From the NCBI GenBank assembly GCA_964246705.1, contig CAXTRQ010000100.1:1-21488 (forward strand): a stretch of DNA of 21,488 bases, given 5' to 3'. Numbering within the stretch: the first letter of the stretch is position 1; each line of letters opens with the position of its first letter. The translations under genes and the position numbers were made by a program. The notes beneath the pieces were generated by a model. It ran no database searches. It saw nothing but the letters and a program-made list of their open reading frames with translations, and was not told the origin of the DNA. Origin of the DNA: DASZCR01 sp964246705 (GTDB lineage: Bacteria; Acidobacteriota; Blastocatellia; Pyrinomonadales; Pyrinomonadaceae). This document shows, piece after piece, positions 1 through 6,487 of this stretch.

Positions 1-236
1 GATCATCGTTGTCGAGACGTTCTTGTGGCCGAGCAGTTCTTAGATCGTTCTGATGTCATAGCCTGCCTCGAGAGGGTGCGTGGCGAACGAATGCCTGAGC
101 GTGTGACAACTCGCGCTCGAACTCTGAGAGCCACGGGAGTTTTCAGGATGTCGCGGTAGAGAAAGAGGATGGAGGAGAGGGATTGGTTCAGGGTGGAGGG
201 GGCCATGTGCCTCTCGTATAGCATGTCGAGGAGTTG
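1..236 (-). pseudogene. Decayed integron-integrase-like tyrosine recombinase (5' and 3' remnants fused)
   Basis: Two recognisable pieces of an IntI/XerC-type tyrosine recombinase lie in different minus-strand frames. From about 224 down to 135 the reading is an N-terminal SAM-like domain (ERHMAPSTLNQSLSSILFLY, then RDIL). From about 110 down to 1, in another frame, it reads SCHTLRHSFATH and then PLEAGYDIRTI, an in-frame TAA at the usual Gln, and ELLGHKNVSTTMI. That is the HxxR and LGH part of the catalytic domain, with wording typical of integron integrases. The middle of the protein, including the first catalytic Arg, is missing between about 135 and 125, and the extreme N-terminus is not recognisable. 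The catalytic Tyr would lie beyond the window edge. An intact IntI is about 320-340 residues. I read this as an inactivated gene with an internal deletion, a frameshift and a stop. IntI rather than a plain XerC/D is inferred from wording and from the divergent cassette-like ORFs next to it. Confidence 0.75.
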
Positions 237-410
237 GCGTGTTAAGACCTGTACAGATATAACCTGATTAGACGGACGACGCTTGGGTCTAATCACAAAG
301 TTAGATGCCACTTCGCAATCCACAAAGCGAAATAGATGCGTCCCCATTGGTCTATTAGATTTTATTCTGTATATTCAAGCAAAAGAACATTCGCACAGAG
401 GCGCTTCAAT

Positions 411-1010
411 ATGAGAACAAATCAAACGATAAAAGGGCTAATGTCGCTAAACTTCTTTCTGTTATTGGCAATCAGCTTTAGTGTTCACGGTCAGACAAAC
501 CTTACATCTAACGATCAAGCTCCTGCCCCATCCGCCGTCGTCGTAAAAAGGCTGGGCGTTTTTACGAATATGAGATTTACCAGAGAACATCAATATGGCT
601 ATAGCGTTGAACTGTGGCAAGAGAAAGATCGTCTGTTCGGCTTTCTTCTGGTGTCGGAGGGCTTGATCGGCGATACTCCGACCGGGTTACTTGAGGATGT
701 CGTATTAGATCCAGAGACGGGAAGGTTAGCTTTTCGGACACGCCTCTCAACCGGATCGACTTTCAATAGAAACAACGAACAGATTCCGACGCGCGATGTT
801 TACCTATTTAACGGCAGGCTGAAAGGTCAGAGACTGACAGGAGTATTGGAACACACATTCGCTTTAGACCGAGCAGCAACCAGCACGAAAAAGAATGTCT
901 CTCTCCGAAGGTCTAAAAGCGAATCAGAGTCAATGATTGAAGCGAGAAGCTATGACGAGTGGAAAAAAGAGGCGGATGAGATTCTGAAGCTCCGTGGCCC
1001 GAAGTGGTAG
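411..1010 (+). CDS. Secreted protein of unknown function, possible integron cassette gene
   Basis: This is a 199-residue protein starting at the ATG at 411, with a GAGG 9 bp upstream. The longer open frame from 336 has no ribosome site, and the 411 start puts a Sec signal peptide at the very N-terminus: basic MRTNQTIKG, hydrophobic core around LNFFLLLAISF, and likely cleavage after VHG at about residue 27. The mature part shows short beta-rich stretches (YGYSVELWQEKDRLFGFLLV, then DVYLFNGRLKGQRLTGVLEH), which suggests a small beta-barrel or sandwich. I see no catalytic motif, and the C-terminus (from about 165) is charged. I do not recognise the family. Base composition is visibly more AT-rich than the surrounding genes, which fits acquired DNA. 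It sits where the first cassette of an integron would lie relative to the divergent integrase remnant, but no convincing attC follows it. Confidence 0.75.
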   Translation: MRTNQTIKGLMSLNFFLLLAISFSVHGQTNLTSNDQAPAPSAVVVKRLGVFTNMRFTREHQYGYSVELWQEKDRLFGFLLVSEGLIGDTPTGLLEDVVLDPETGRLAFRTRLSTGSTFNRNNEQIPTRDVYLFNGRLKGQRLTGVLEHTFALDRAATSTKKNVSLRRSKSESESMIEARSYDEWKKEADEILKLRGPKW

Positions 1011-1323
1011 AAAGTGTCTGTGATAAATCACCCCTAACAAACCATCTGACGCGGGGTGCCAACACGTCGTTTCTTATCCGTTAAGGCGCTTGCCCCCGCA
1101 GCACCGGATTTCATGTGAGGGCATGGGCAGCTACAAAGGATAATACTGGCGAGTCGGTCGAACTCGATAAACAAAGGGGTCTGCCCCAGAGAGTGTGCTG
1201 CGGCGTTGAACCTATCGCATCGACCGTCATAACAACGCCATGCAACCGACGCCCCTCCACGGAGTCTTTTATGAACCTTGAATGTGGGCGCGGGTGATGC
1301 CGGGCGGTAGGCCACACAGGCAC
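1011..1323 (+). other. 313-bp non-coding gap with a weak attC candidate
   Basis: No convincing gene is present; open frames here on both strands lack ribosome sites and recognisable content. About 20 bp after the stop at 1010 there is CCCTAAC (1032-1038), which resembles the R'' core of an attC site. Possible R' partners are GTTAAGG (1080-1086) and GTTGAAC (1205-1211). The sequence between does not fold into a clean attC hairpin by eye, so this is tentative. A short inverted pair GGCGTTG (1202-1208) and CAACGCC (1233-1239) is also present. Confidence 0.25.
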
Positions 1324-1761
1324 ATGATCGCGAATCGAAAACCAACGCCAACGCTTGTTCTTGCGGGTGCCGGGTCGCTTGCAGCATCGCTCCTGCATCT
1401 GGCGTGCATCGCGGGCGGAGCGGACTGGTATCGAGCCCTCGGGGCCGGTGAGCGCATGGCGCGGATGGCTGCCCGTGGCCATTGGTATCCCACGGTTGTC
1501 ACTCTTGGCATTGCGGCAATCCTGAGTGCATGGGCGCTGTATGCATGGTCGGGTGCCGGGCTTATTCGGCGGCTGCCATTCCTGCGCCCGGGACTGTGTG
1601 TTATTACCGGAGTCTATGTCTTGCGCGCGCTCTTCTTCGTGCCGCTCCAAGCCTTCTTTCCCGGCAACAGTGCGGCCTTCTGGTACTGGACGTCGGGCAT
1701 CTGCTTGGGCTTGGGGCTGCTGCACGCGCTCGGGCTACGTCAGGCATGGTCTCGCCTGTGA
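1324..1761 (+). CDS. Four-helix integral membrane protein, integron-cassette type
   Basis: This is a 145-residue hydrophobic protein. The start is chosen at the ATG at 1324 (MIANRKPTPT) because it directly precedes the first membrane segment; ATGs at 1282 and 1297 are alternatives and no site has a strong Shine-Dalgarno. Four membrane segments are visible, at roughly residues 10-30, 56-76, 86-110 and 118-138. Between the first two lies a polar loop with ADWYRALGAGERMARMA. I recall similar small membrane proteins of unknown function from gene cassettes in gammaproteobacterial integrons, but I could not check this. The stop lies 10 bp before an attC-like hairpin, the usual spacing for a cassette gene, which supports a cassette origin. 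The function is unknown and no catalytic residues are evident. Confidence 0.65.
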   Translation: MIANRKPTPTLVLAGAGSLAASLLHLACIAGGADWYRALGAGERMARMAARGHWYPTVVTLGIAAILSAWALYAWSGAGLIRRLPFLRPGLCVITGVYVLRALFFVPLQAFFPGNSAAFWYWTSGICLGLGLLHALGLRQAWSRL

Positions 1762-1771
1762 ACCGGGTGTG

Positions 1772-1833
1772 GCCTCACAATTCGTCCAAGCCGACTCCGC
1801 CTCATGGCTTGCAGACGAAGTCGCTTTTTAGGC
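1772..1833 (+). other. Degenerate attC-like recombination site (about 62 bp)
   Basis: GCCTCAC (1772-1778) resembles the R'' core RYYYAAC and TTTAGGC (1827-1833) resembles the R' core GTTRRRY. Between them the left arm ATTCGTCCAAGCCGACTCC closely matches typical attC L'' sequence. It can pair with GGCTTG and GACGAA at 1806-1818, leaving the unpaired 'ca' that attC hairpins often carry. Both core boxes deviate from consensus (CAC for AAC, TTT for GTT). The right arm also reads as transposase codons on the other strand, so the right half may be chance or the result of an insertion. It lies 10 bp after the cassette-like membrane gene. Confidence 0.5.
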
Positions 1834-1913
1834 TCAGCTTCGGCTTTCATCTTTTTGAGCAAGAAATCTGCCGACTCTTTGACGGTTGGAAGCTTTTTAT
1901 TCATCGCTTCCAT
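1805..1913 (-). pseudogene. 5' fragment of an IS630-type transposase / helix-turn-helix gene
   Basis: The minus strand opens with ATG at 1913 and reads MEAMNKKLPTVKESADFLLK, then KMKAEAEPKKRLRLQA. This wording matches the N-terminus of IS630-family transposases and their paired helix-turn-helix proteins (usually continuing ...RLQALYLL). The similarity stops near 1805. The frame then runs through attC-like sequence (MRRSRLGRIVRP) to a stop at 1740. Only about 36 residues remain, against more than 150 expected. A GAGAG lies just upstream of the ATG. No terminal inverted repeats or target duplication were found. I infer a truncated mobile element that ended inside, or was cut by, the attC-like site. 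Confidence 0.5.
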
Positions 1914-2034
1914 TGCTCTCAGCTTATTGGATATTAATCAAGTTGAAACCGTATTATACCCAATTTAGATAACGACTTTATTTGTCGCCAACAATAGTTA
2001 TAAAAGTCGCGTGCATGGGCAAGCTCTTTCCGAA

Positions 2035-2082
2035 CTTTGCGCGAAACTTTTGTTTTCAGTAAGAAGGAAGTTTCGCGCAAAG
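2035..2082. repeat. Perfect 15-bp inverted repeat of the 'CTTTGCGCGAAAC' family
   Basis: CTTTGCGCGAAACTT (2035-2049) is mirrored exactly at 2068-2082, with an 18-bp loop and a further GCGCAAAG at 2083-2090. A related palindrome lies at 14491-14552. It sits in the gap 1914-2121, which otherwise shows no gene. It could act as a hairpin at the end of the GDT1 fragment, but there is no T-run. Confidence 0.75.
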
Positions 2083-2121
2083 GCGCAAAGATAAGGATGG
2101 ATGAATATTTTGAAACGAACT

Positions 2122-2560
2122 TTAAATTTCGATTCTGAGCGCCGCGAGAATGCCCATCAACAAGCAGAGCGCGAACGCCCCGTAGCGGAGAGCCTCGCGC
2201 GGCAAAGCTTTGCGTAAGCCCATGCCAAGCGTCAAAGCCAGAATGCCTTTGACGACTAAGGCCAGTGTTGCCCCCAGCCAGACGGTGAGCGGAGACTGGT
2301 AGCGTGCCGCTAGCGTGGCCGTCGTGATTTGCCCGATGTCTGCCCATTCGGAAAAGAAGATCGCGGCGAACGAGATGAGCAGCGCCTTCGACCAGACCCG
2401 CCTGCGCTCAGGCACGACGGGCGCGTTCCCCGGTTTTTTGAACCAGATGAAAATTGATGTCATGAGAAAGGTCGCGGCGCTCGTTCCCGCTACGACCTTC
2501 GCCGGGAGTTCGCCGACGGCCGAGCCGATTGAGACGACGACGAACATCTTGCCCATAAAC
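2122..2560 (-). pseudogene. 3' half of a TMEM165/GDT1 (UPF0016) family cation transporter
   Basis: The reading frame gives about 144 residues from the ATG at 2556. Members of this family normally have two copies of a three-helix unit, each with an ExGD-type motif, and about 190 or more residues. Here only the second unit is present: the motif is EWADIGQITTATLAARYQSP (about residues 70-89) followed by two hydrophobic helices and LLMGILAALRIEI at the C-terminus. The N-terminal part (LAFMGKMFVVVSIGSAVGEL) matches the end of the first unit, but everything before it, including the first ExGD motif, is gone. Its place is taken in another frame by a beta-propeller fragment. The family exports Mn2+ or Ca2+. 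This copy is probably non-functional unless the half-protein dimerises. Confidence 0.65.
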
Positions 2561-2564
2561 GCGA

Positions 2565-2839
2565 GCGTGATTCCACACAGTCCAGTTGAGGCCGCTGTTG
2601 ATGCTTCGATAAAGCCCGTCGGTCATTACGGCAAACAGCCTCGCGGGCGTGCCGGGCGTGACCACCAGACGCGAGAAGCGCTTACCGATAAAGGTGGACT
2701 GAGCCAGCGTCGTCCAAGTATTGCCGCCGTCAGTGGTTTTCCAGACGCCGCCCTGCGCCGTTCCGATATAGATGGTGTTGGTGCTGAGCGGATCAACGAC
2801 GATGGACGTGACGCGCCCTGTAACCAACACGCCGGCCAA
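2565..2839 (-). pseudogene. Fragment of a BNR/Vps10-like beta-propeller protein
   Basis: About 91 residues in one minus-strand frame read VTGRVTSIVVDPLSTNTIYI and GTAQGGVWKTTDGGNTWTTL, then LFAVMTDGLYRSINSGLNWT. These are two consecutive BNR (Asp-box) blades, as in large secreted sialidase/Vps10-like propellers of Acidobacteriota and Bacteroidota, which normally have many such blades and a signal peptide. Here there is no signal peptide, no ribosome site and no further blade. The upstream end abuts the small Lys-rich gene fragment at about 2839, and the downstream end runs into the GDT1 fragment at about 2565. It is an orphaned internal piece. Confidence 0.7.
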
Positions 2840-2967
2840 GGTCTAATTCTTCGTGGCGTAAGAGCGGGTTGTCAGGAGGCGGGTCGCTTTGGTGGTTTTT
2901 TTGAACTCTTCGACGCCGATTCCTTTGCTTTGCCTTTCTTCGTAGCAGAACTCTTTTTCCTCGCCAT
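2840..2967 (-). pseudogene. Frameshifted paralogue of the small Lys-rich protein
   Basis: The ATG at 2967 has a strong AGGAGA site and reads MARKKSSATKKGKAKESASK, then SSKKPPKRPAS and a TGA at 2872-2874. In the +1-shifted frame the sequence continues PPDNPLLRHEELDLG, which matches PPPDNPLLREQAYNPL in the intact protein encoded at 3026-3274. The gene is therefore a second copy, broken by one frameshift in the Pro-rich hinge and cut off at about 2840 by the beta-propeller fragment. A 31-residue Lys-rich peptide could still be made from the intact ribosome site. Confidence 0.6.
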
Positions 2968-3025
2968 GGTGTTCTCTCCTTTGCGGGGCGGGAGGTGGTG
3001 AGTCAAGGAGAATGTTGAAGATTAC

Positions 3026-3274
3026 TCAATTATCCTCTGGGGTTGGAGTCTCTTCGGTTGTGTCTGAAGTGGGCATCTCTCTGGTCGCCTTGATGGCTTC
3101 CATTCGCATGAGCGCCATCTGCTCTTCGTCAATAGCGATGCCCATGTTGAGCGGGTTATATGCCTGCTCGCGGAGCAGAGGGTTGTCGGGCGGCGGGACG
3201 GCTTTTTTCAAGCGCTTGGTCGGTGACTTTTTAGATTTACTTTTCTTTGCGACAGCTTTCTTTTTGGTTGCCAT
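3026..3274 (-). CDS. Small Lys-rich hypothetical protein with a PPPDNPLLR motif
   Basis: This is an 82-residue protein starting at the ATG at 3274 behind a perfect AGGAGG 8 bp upstream. It has a highly basic N-terminus (MATKKKAVAKKSKSKKSPTK, residues 1-20), then PPPDNPLLREQAYNPLNMGI (27-46), and an acidic tail (EEQ..., TTEETPTPEDN). The charge layout resembles small histone-tail-like or nucleoid-associated proteins, but I recognise no domain. There is no signal peptide or membrane segment. A TACAAT preceded by TG (extended -10 type, 3392-3397 reversed) lies about 110 bp upstream and could be its promoter. A broken paralogue follows at 2840-2967, so it was part of a tandem pair. Confidence 0.7.
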   Translation of the reverse strand: MATKKKAVAKKSKSKKSPTKRLKKAVPPPDNPLLREQAYNPLNMGIAIDEEQMALMRMEAIKATREMPTSDTTEETPTPEDN

Positions 3275-3404
3275 AATCTGCCTCCTTGTCGAGAAATTCG
3301 ATGCTTGATATTGATGACTGGCGGGAACTCACGATGCTTGTGAGAGACGCTTTGAAAAGCCCTGCTGGTATGAGTCGGCGAGTCGGCGCGGATTGTATCA
3401 CAAG

Positions 3405-3550
3405 TATTTAGCTCCGGAGAGGCGATATATTTTTTTAGCCCCGGAGGGACGACATAAGGTGTCGCCCCTCCGGGGCTGGTGACGTTGAGGCTCGGTCGTC
3501 TCCCCACGGCTGACGCCGTGGGCTATAAATCTTTCGCCCGTCCGGGGCTA
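3405..3550. repeat. 'TAGCCCCGG' / 'CCCACGGC' intergenic palindrome cluster
   Basis: The stretch holds a degenerate unit TTTAGCTCCGGAGAGGCGAT (3405-3425). It then has an 18-bp inverted pair, AGCCCCGGAGGGACGACA (3437-3454) against 3460-3477 with one mismatch. A CCCACGGC-tgac-GCCGTGGG hairpin follows at 3503-3522, and another inverted unit (GCCCGTCCGGGGCTA) ends at 3550. The last unit overlaps the yebC stop: the TAG stop is the first three bases of 'TAGCCCCGG'. I recall similar palindromes scattered between genes in Acidobacteriota. They may form RNA hairpins at the yebC 3' end. Confidence 0.75.
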
Positions 3551-4285
3551 AGCCATGTCGGTCTCGTCCATGTCGAAGTTGGCTGAGACTTTCTGCACGT
3601 CGTCGTGATCTTCGAGGGCTTCCATCAGTTTGAGCATCTGCTTGGCTTCCACGCCCTCCAGTTTTTTGTACTCTTTGGGCAACATCTCGACCTCGGCAAC
3701 CTGCGGTTCGATGCCCGCCTTCTTCACGGCATCGAGCACGACATCGAAATCTTCGGGCGCAGTGATAATCTCGAAGTTGTCCTCGTCGTCGCGCAGGTCT
3801 TCCGCGCCCGCGTCTGTGACAATCTCGAACAATTCTTCTTCGGGCTTAGCCGTCTTGTCCACGACGATGTAGCCCTTCTTCTCGAACATCCAGTTGACCG
3901 CTCCCGCCGTGCCGAGGTTGCCGCCGTTTTTACCGAAGATATGACGAATCTCGGCGACGGTGCGGTTGCGATTGTCCGTCATCGAATCAACCATCACGGC
4001 GACGCCGCCCGGCCCGTAACCTTCGTAGGTAATCTCGTCGTAGCTAACGCCCTCCTCCTCGCCCGTGCCCCGCCGGATGGCGCGCGCGATGGTGTCGTTC
4101 GGCATGTTCGCCGCCTTGGCGTCGGAGACGGCCTTGCGCAGACGCGCGTTGGCGTCCGGGTCGCCGCCGCCCGTGCGCGCCGAGACCGTAATCTCTTTGA
4201 TAAGCTTTGTGAAAACCTTGCCGCGCTTGGCGTCGAGCGCGCCTTTTTTATGTTTAATAGTATGCCACTTGGAATGTCCAGACAT
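3548..4285 (-). CDS. yebC: YebC/PmpR-family protein
   Basis: This is a 245-residue, full-length member of the YebC/PmpR family. It begins with the hallmark MSGHSKWHTIKHKKGALDAK and KRGKVFTKLIKEI and continues with NMPNDTIARAIRRGTGE and YEGYGPGGVAVMVD, covering the three usual domains. It ends in an acidic tail (DDVQKVSANFDMDETDMA). Family members are cytoplasmic; they were described as DNA-binding transcription regulators, and more recently some as ribosome-associated factors that relieve stalling at proline stretches. The start is supported by TGAGGAA about 10 bp upstream. In many genomes yebC neighbours ruvC; here no ruv gene is adjacent and it is likely monocistronic, with its own promoter. 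The stop codon lies inside the intergenic palindrome described at 3405-3550. Confidence 0.95.
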   Translation of the reverse strand: MSGHSKWHTIKHKKGALDAKRGKVFTKLIKEITVSARTGGGDPDANARLRKAVSDAKAANMPNDTIARAIRRGTGEEEGVSYDEITYEGYGPGGVAVMVDSMTDNRNRTVAEIRHIFGKNGGNLGTAGAVNWMFEKKGYIVVDKTAKPEEELFEIVTDAGAEDLRDDEDNFEIITAPEDFDVVLDAVKKAGIEPQVAEVEMLPKEYKKLEGVEAKQMLKLMEALEDHDDVQKVSANFDMDETDMA

Positions 4286-4337
4286 GTTTGACGAGTTCCT
4301 CAGATGAATTTACTTTGAACTTTAGAAGCGGGACGCG

Positions 4338-4367
4338 AATATAGCACGCGGTTTTTCCGGCCTGCAA
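4338..4367 (-). promoter_or_regulatory. Sigma-70 type promoter for yebC
   Basis: On the minus strand, TTGCAG (4367-4362) and TATATT (4343-4338) are separated by 18 bp, about 50 bp upstream of the yebC start. The -10 is strong and the -35 is moderate. Confidence 0.5.
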
Positions 4368-4442
4368 CCACCACCGCCAAACGTTCAGCGGTCAGAGGCT
4401 AGAGGTCTCGTTCTCTTCCCACGCGATTTCAGTTCACGACCT

Positions 4443-4757
4443 TTAACTTTTTGCGACCAAACTCAAGAGGCGTGCGGACTCAGCGCCCCGGACGCGCACG
4501 CGTTTGGTCTTTGAGGCATGACCGCTCGCAATCTCGACGGCACGTACTGGCACATTTAGTTCGCGCGCGAGCAGTCGCGCCAATTCCTCATTCGCTGCTC
4601 CTTCGACGGGCGGCGCGGCGACCCGCACGCGCAAAGCCCCCGCGTGCTCTCCGACTATCGAACTTTTAGAAGCGCGCGGCACGACGCGCACCATGAAAGT
4701 AATGGCCCCGTCCGATTCACTGTACTCAAGCACGCGCACGCACTCTCGAATGCTCAC
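4443..4757 (-). CDS. yggU: DUF167 / YggU family protein
   Basis: This is a 104-residue small alpha/beta protein. Family marks are VRVVPRASKSSIVGEHAGAL (about 23-42), LRVRVAAPPVEGAANEELAR (42-61) and the closing IASGHASKTKRVRV. The family's biochemical role is unknown. The ATG overlaps the stop of the YggT gene by 4 bp (ATGA), so the two are translationally coupled. This gives the classic order yggS-yggT-yggU seen in many bacteria. The N-terminal 12 residues (MSIRECVRVLEY) are a little longer than usual. Confidence 0.9.
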   Translation of the reverse strand: MSIRECVRVLEYSESDGAITFMVRVVPRASKSSIVGEHAGALRVRVAAPPVEGAANEELARLLARELNVPVRAVEIASGHASKTKRVRVRGAESARLLSLVAKS

Positions 4758-5398
4758 CAGAAAAGGCCGTCGGCAGCCCGCGAGGCAGCGTCAACAGGCC
4801 AGCCGCGTAGCAGCGTCACCACTATCGCCGCCTGAAACATCAAAATCAGGATGAAGGCAACAATGGGTGAAATGTCGAACATGCCGAGCGGCGGAACGAT
4901 GCGCCGCAGGGGCATCAGTATCGGATCAGTGATGTCCGAGAGAAAACGCATGACGCGATTTCTGTAGCTGATCTGTCCCCAAGAGAAGATGATGCGAATC
5001 ATGATGAACAGCCCGTAGAGCGAAAGCATGCCGTAGAGCACGTAGCCGATCAGCGCGACGATGCCGCCAGCTTTCCCGCTCGTTAAGCTGAGCAGGATGC
5101 CCGCTGCCGTGTTCAAGACGCTGGCGGCGAGCATGAACAGGAAGTAGCCGAGAAGAATCGTCAGCAGAATAACGAAGAGCGGAGCGCCGTTCGGCTGGAT
5201 GCCGAATCCGGCGAGCGCACGTCGCACAGGATTAACGAACGGGTCGCTGATTTTTCGGATGAAGTTGACGGGACGGCTGAAGGGATTCATGTCGGCGTAG
5301 TTCAAGATGAAACGCACCGCCATCAGCGCGGTCATGGCAACGATAGCGGCGACGACCAAATACCAGACGAGATTAAATATGCCCCCAATAACTTGCAT
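4754..5398 (-). CDS. yggT: YggT-family integral membrane protein (two YggT units)
   Basis: This 214-residue protein has two tandem YggT units, each made of two membrane helices. The first unit covers about residues 8-80: LVWYLVVAAIVAMTALMAVR, then FSRPVNFIRKISDPFVNPVR, with a helix from about 75. The second covers about 115-205: YGMLSLYGLFIMIRIIFSWG, the re-entrant FLSDITDPILMPLRRIVPPL, then a final helix. The repeated 'DPxxxPxRR' segment is the family signature. The double form of about 190-215 residues is the proteobacterial type; Gram-positive YlmG has one unit. The family is linked to membrane organisation, osmotic tolerance and, in plastids, nucleoid partitioning. It lies 27 bp after yggS in the same operon. 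An AGAAGG lies about 14 bp before the ATG, a rather long spacing. Confidence 0.9.
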   Translation of the reverse strand: MQVIGGIFNLVWYLVVAAIVAMTALMAVRFILNYADMNPFSRPVNFIRKISDPFVNPVRRALAGFGIQPNGAPLFVILLTILLGYFLFMLAASVLNTAAGILLSLTSGKAGGIVALIGYVLYGMLSLYGLFIMIRIIFSWGQISYRNRVMRFLSDITDPILMPLRRIVPPLGMFDISPIVAFILILMFQAAIVVTLLRGWPVDAASRAADGLFW

Positions 5399-5425
5399 GA
5401 CTTTTAAGTTAACCTTCTCTTCTTA

Positions 5426-6190
5426 TTAGAGCGAGCCTTCTGCGCCATTCGTCTCACGAAGCGGCAACGCCGACGCCCGCGCGCCGAAGATAGCCGTGCC
5501 GACACGCACCAACGTCGCGCCTTCCTCAATCGCCACTTCAAAGTCGTGGCTCATGCCCATCGAAAGCTCGCCCGCGCCATCCTGAAAATAGCCGCGCGCT
5601 TTGAGTTCGTCGCGCAACTCGCGCAGGCGTCGAAAGTATGGACGCACGCTTTCAGCATCGTCGAAGAATGGCGGCACGATCATCAAACCGCGACAGCGCA
5701 GGCGCGCGCACGTTTCGAGTTGTTGAAAGATCGCGGGTAATTCGTCCTCGCGCGCGCCGCTTTTCGTTTCTTCACCCGCCAGATCAACTTGAACCAGCAC
5801 GTCGAGCGAGATGCGCCCCTCTTCGACAGACAAGCGTTCGAGCCGTTCGACGAGCGAGGCGGAATCCACCGCATGAATCACGTCGAAGAGGTTGACGGCG
5901 CGGCGCGCTTTGTTCGCCTGAAGATGCCCGATGAGATGCCAGCGCACCGCCCGCTCGCCCGCCAACTCGCCAATCTTCGTTTCCGCCTCCTGCACGCGAT
6001 TTTCGCCGAAGTCGTTTGCGCCCGCCGCTATCGCTTCGCGCAAGACATCCGCCGGGTGAGTTTTGCTGACGGCGATGAGCGTCACCTGCTGCGGCTCGCG
6101 CCCGGCGCGACGCGCGCTCCGCTCAATGCGCGCACGCACTTCGTCGAGCCGCGCACGCAAACTTTCCAGACTATGAGAAGCTTCCGACAT
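5426..6190 (-). CDS. yggS: YggS/PROSC-type pyridoxal 5'-phosphate homeostasis protein
   Basis: This is a 254-residue member of the alanine-racemase-like fold type III PLP-binding proteins. PLP-binding Lys43 lies in LIAVSKTHPADVLREA, followed by GANDFGENRVQEAETK (about 57-72), WHLIGHLQANKAR (about 84-96), HAVDS and GLMIVPPF. The C-terminal SMGMSHDFEVAIEEGATLVR and VGTAIFGAR bind the PLP phosphate. It acts in the cytoplasm as a PLP reservoir or carrier that balances B6 vitamers and amino-acid pools; it has no established enzymatic activity. Length is slightly above the usual 230 because of an Ala-rich C-terminal tail. It is the first gene of the yggS-yggT-yggU operon and has a promoter just upstream. 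Confidence 0.95.
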   Translation of the reverse strand: MSEASHSLESLRARLDEVRARIERSARRAGREPQQVTLIAVSKTHPADVLREAIAAGANDFGENRVQEAETKIGELAGERAVRWHLIGHLQANKARRAVNLFDVIHAVDSASLVERLERLSVEEGRISLDVLVQVDLAGEETKSGAREDELPAIFQQLETCARLRCRGLMIVPPFFDDAESVRPYFRRLRELRDELKARGYFQDGAGELSMGMSHDFEVAIEEGATLVRVGTAIFGARASALPLRETNGAEGSL

Positions 6191-6221
6191 CTATGATTTT
6201 CAGCGACGATTCTACAACGTG

Positions 6222-6251
6222 ACTATAACAAGCGCGCACGCGCCGCCGCAA
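6222..6251 (-). promoter_or_regulatory. Sigma-70 type promoter for the yggS operon
   Basis: Minus-strand TTGCGG (6251-6246) and TATAGT (6227-6222) are 18 bp apart, giving a predicted start near 6215, about 25 bp before the yggS ATG. The 297-bp divergent gap 6191-6487 also holds the sigma-54 type site described separately and no gene. Confidence 0.45.
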
Positions 6252-6402
6252 CCAGCCTTCTAACCACCGTCTCTTTTCGTTGCACCGGGAGTCCAAATTT
6301 TCTACACACGATACGGTACGGCGCATCGCTTTTATCGTGTAAGCATGAACAAGTTTTCCAACAGTGCGCCGGTTTTCTCAACAATTTGGCCGTCGCGCGC
6401 GG

Positions 6403-6419
6403 TTGGCACGCCGCTTGTA
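6403..6419 (+). promoter_or_regulatory. Sigma-54 (RpoN) type -24/-12 promoter
   Basis: TTGGCACG (6403-6410), four bases, then TTGT (6415-6418) matches the consensus TGGCACG-N4-TTGC with a single mismatch and exact spacing. It points at the secreted Arg/Asp-rich gene 69 bp downstream. Two imperfect direct copies of GTTTTCCAACAGT (6353-6365 and about 6372-6385) lie just upstream and could be part of an activator site, which is speculative. There is no competing sigma-70 promoter. Confidence 0.65.
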
Positions 6420-6487
6420 GCATCATGCGCCGAGATTTGTTGCTCTACTAAACAGCAGAGCCGTTGAAATCCAGAAGGAGTTAAAAG

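Noticed and set aside
1032..1211. Second attC between the two cassette-like ORFs
   Set aside because: CCCTAAC and two possible R' boxes are present, but I could not find a consistent hairpin with paired arms; kept only as a weak note on the gap.
1111..1725. 204-residue minus-strand open frame across the cassette gene
   Set aside because: Composition and lack of motifs mark it as a shadow of the membrane protein gene on the plus strand.
4286..4442. Possible small gene or RNA in the 157-bp gap between yggU and yebC
   Set aside because: Only the yebC promoter is visible; no ORF with a ribosome site and no stable hairpin were found.
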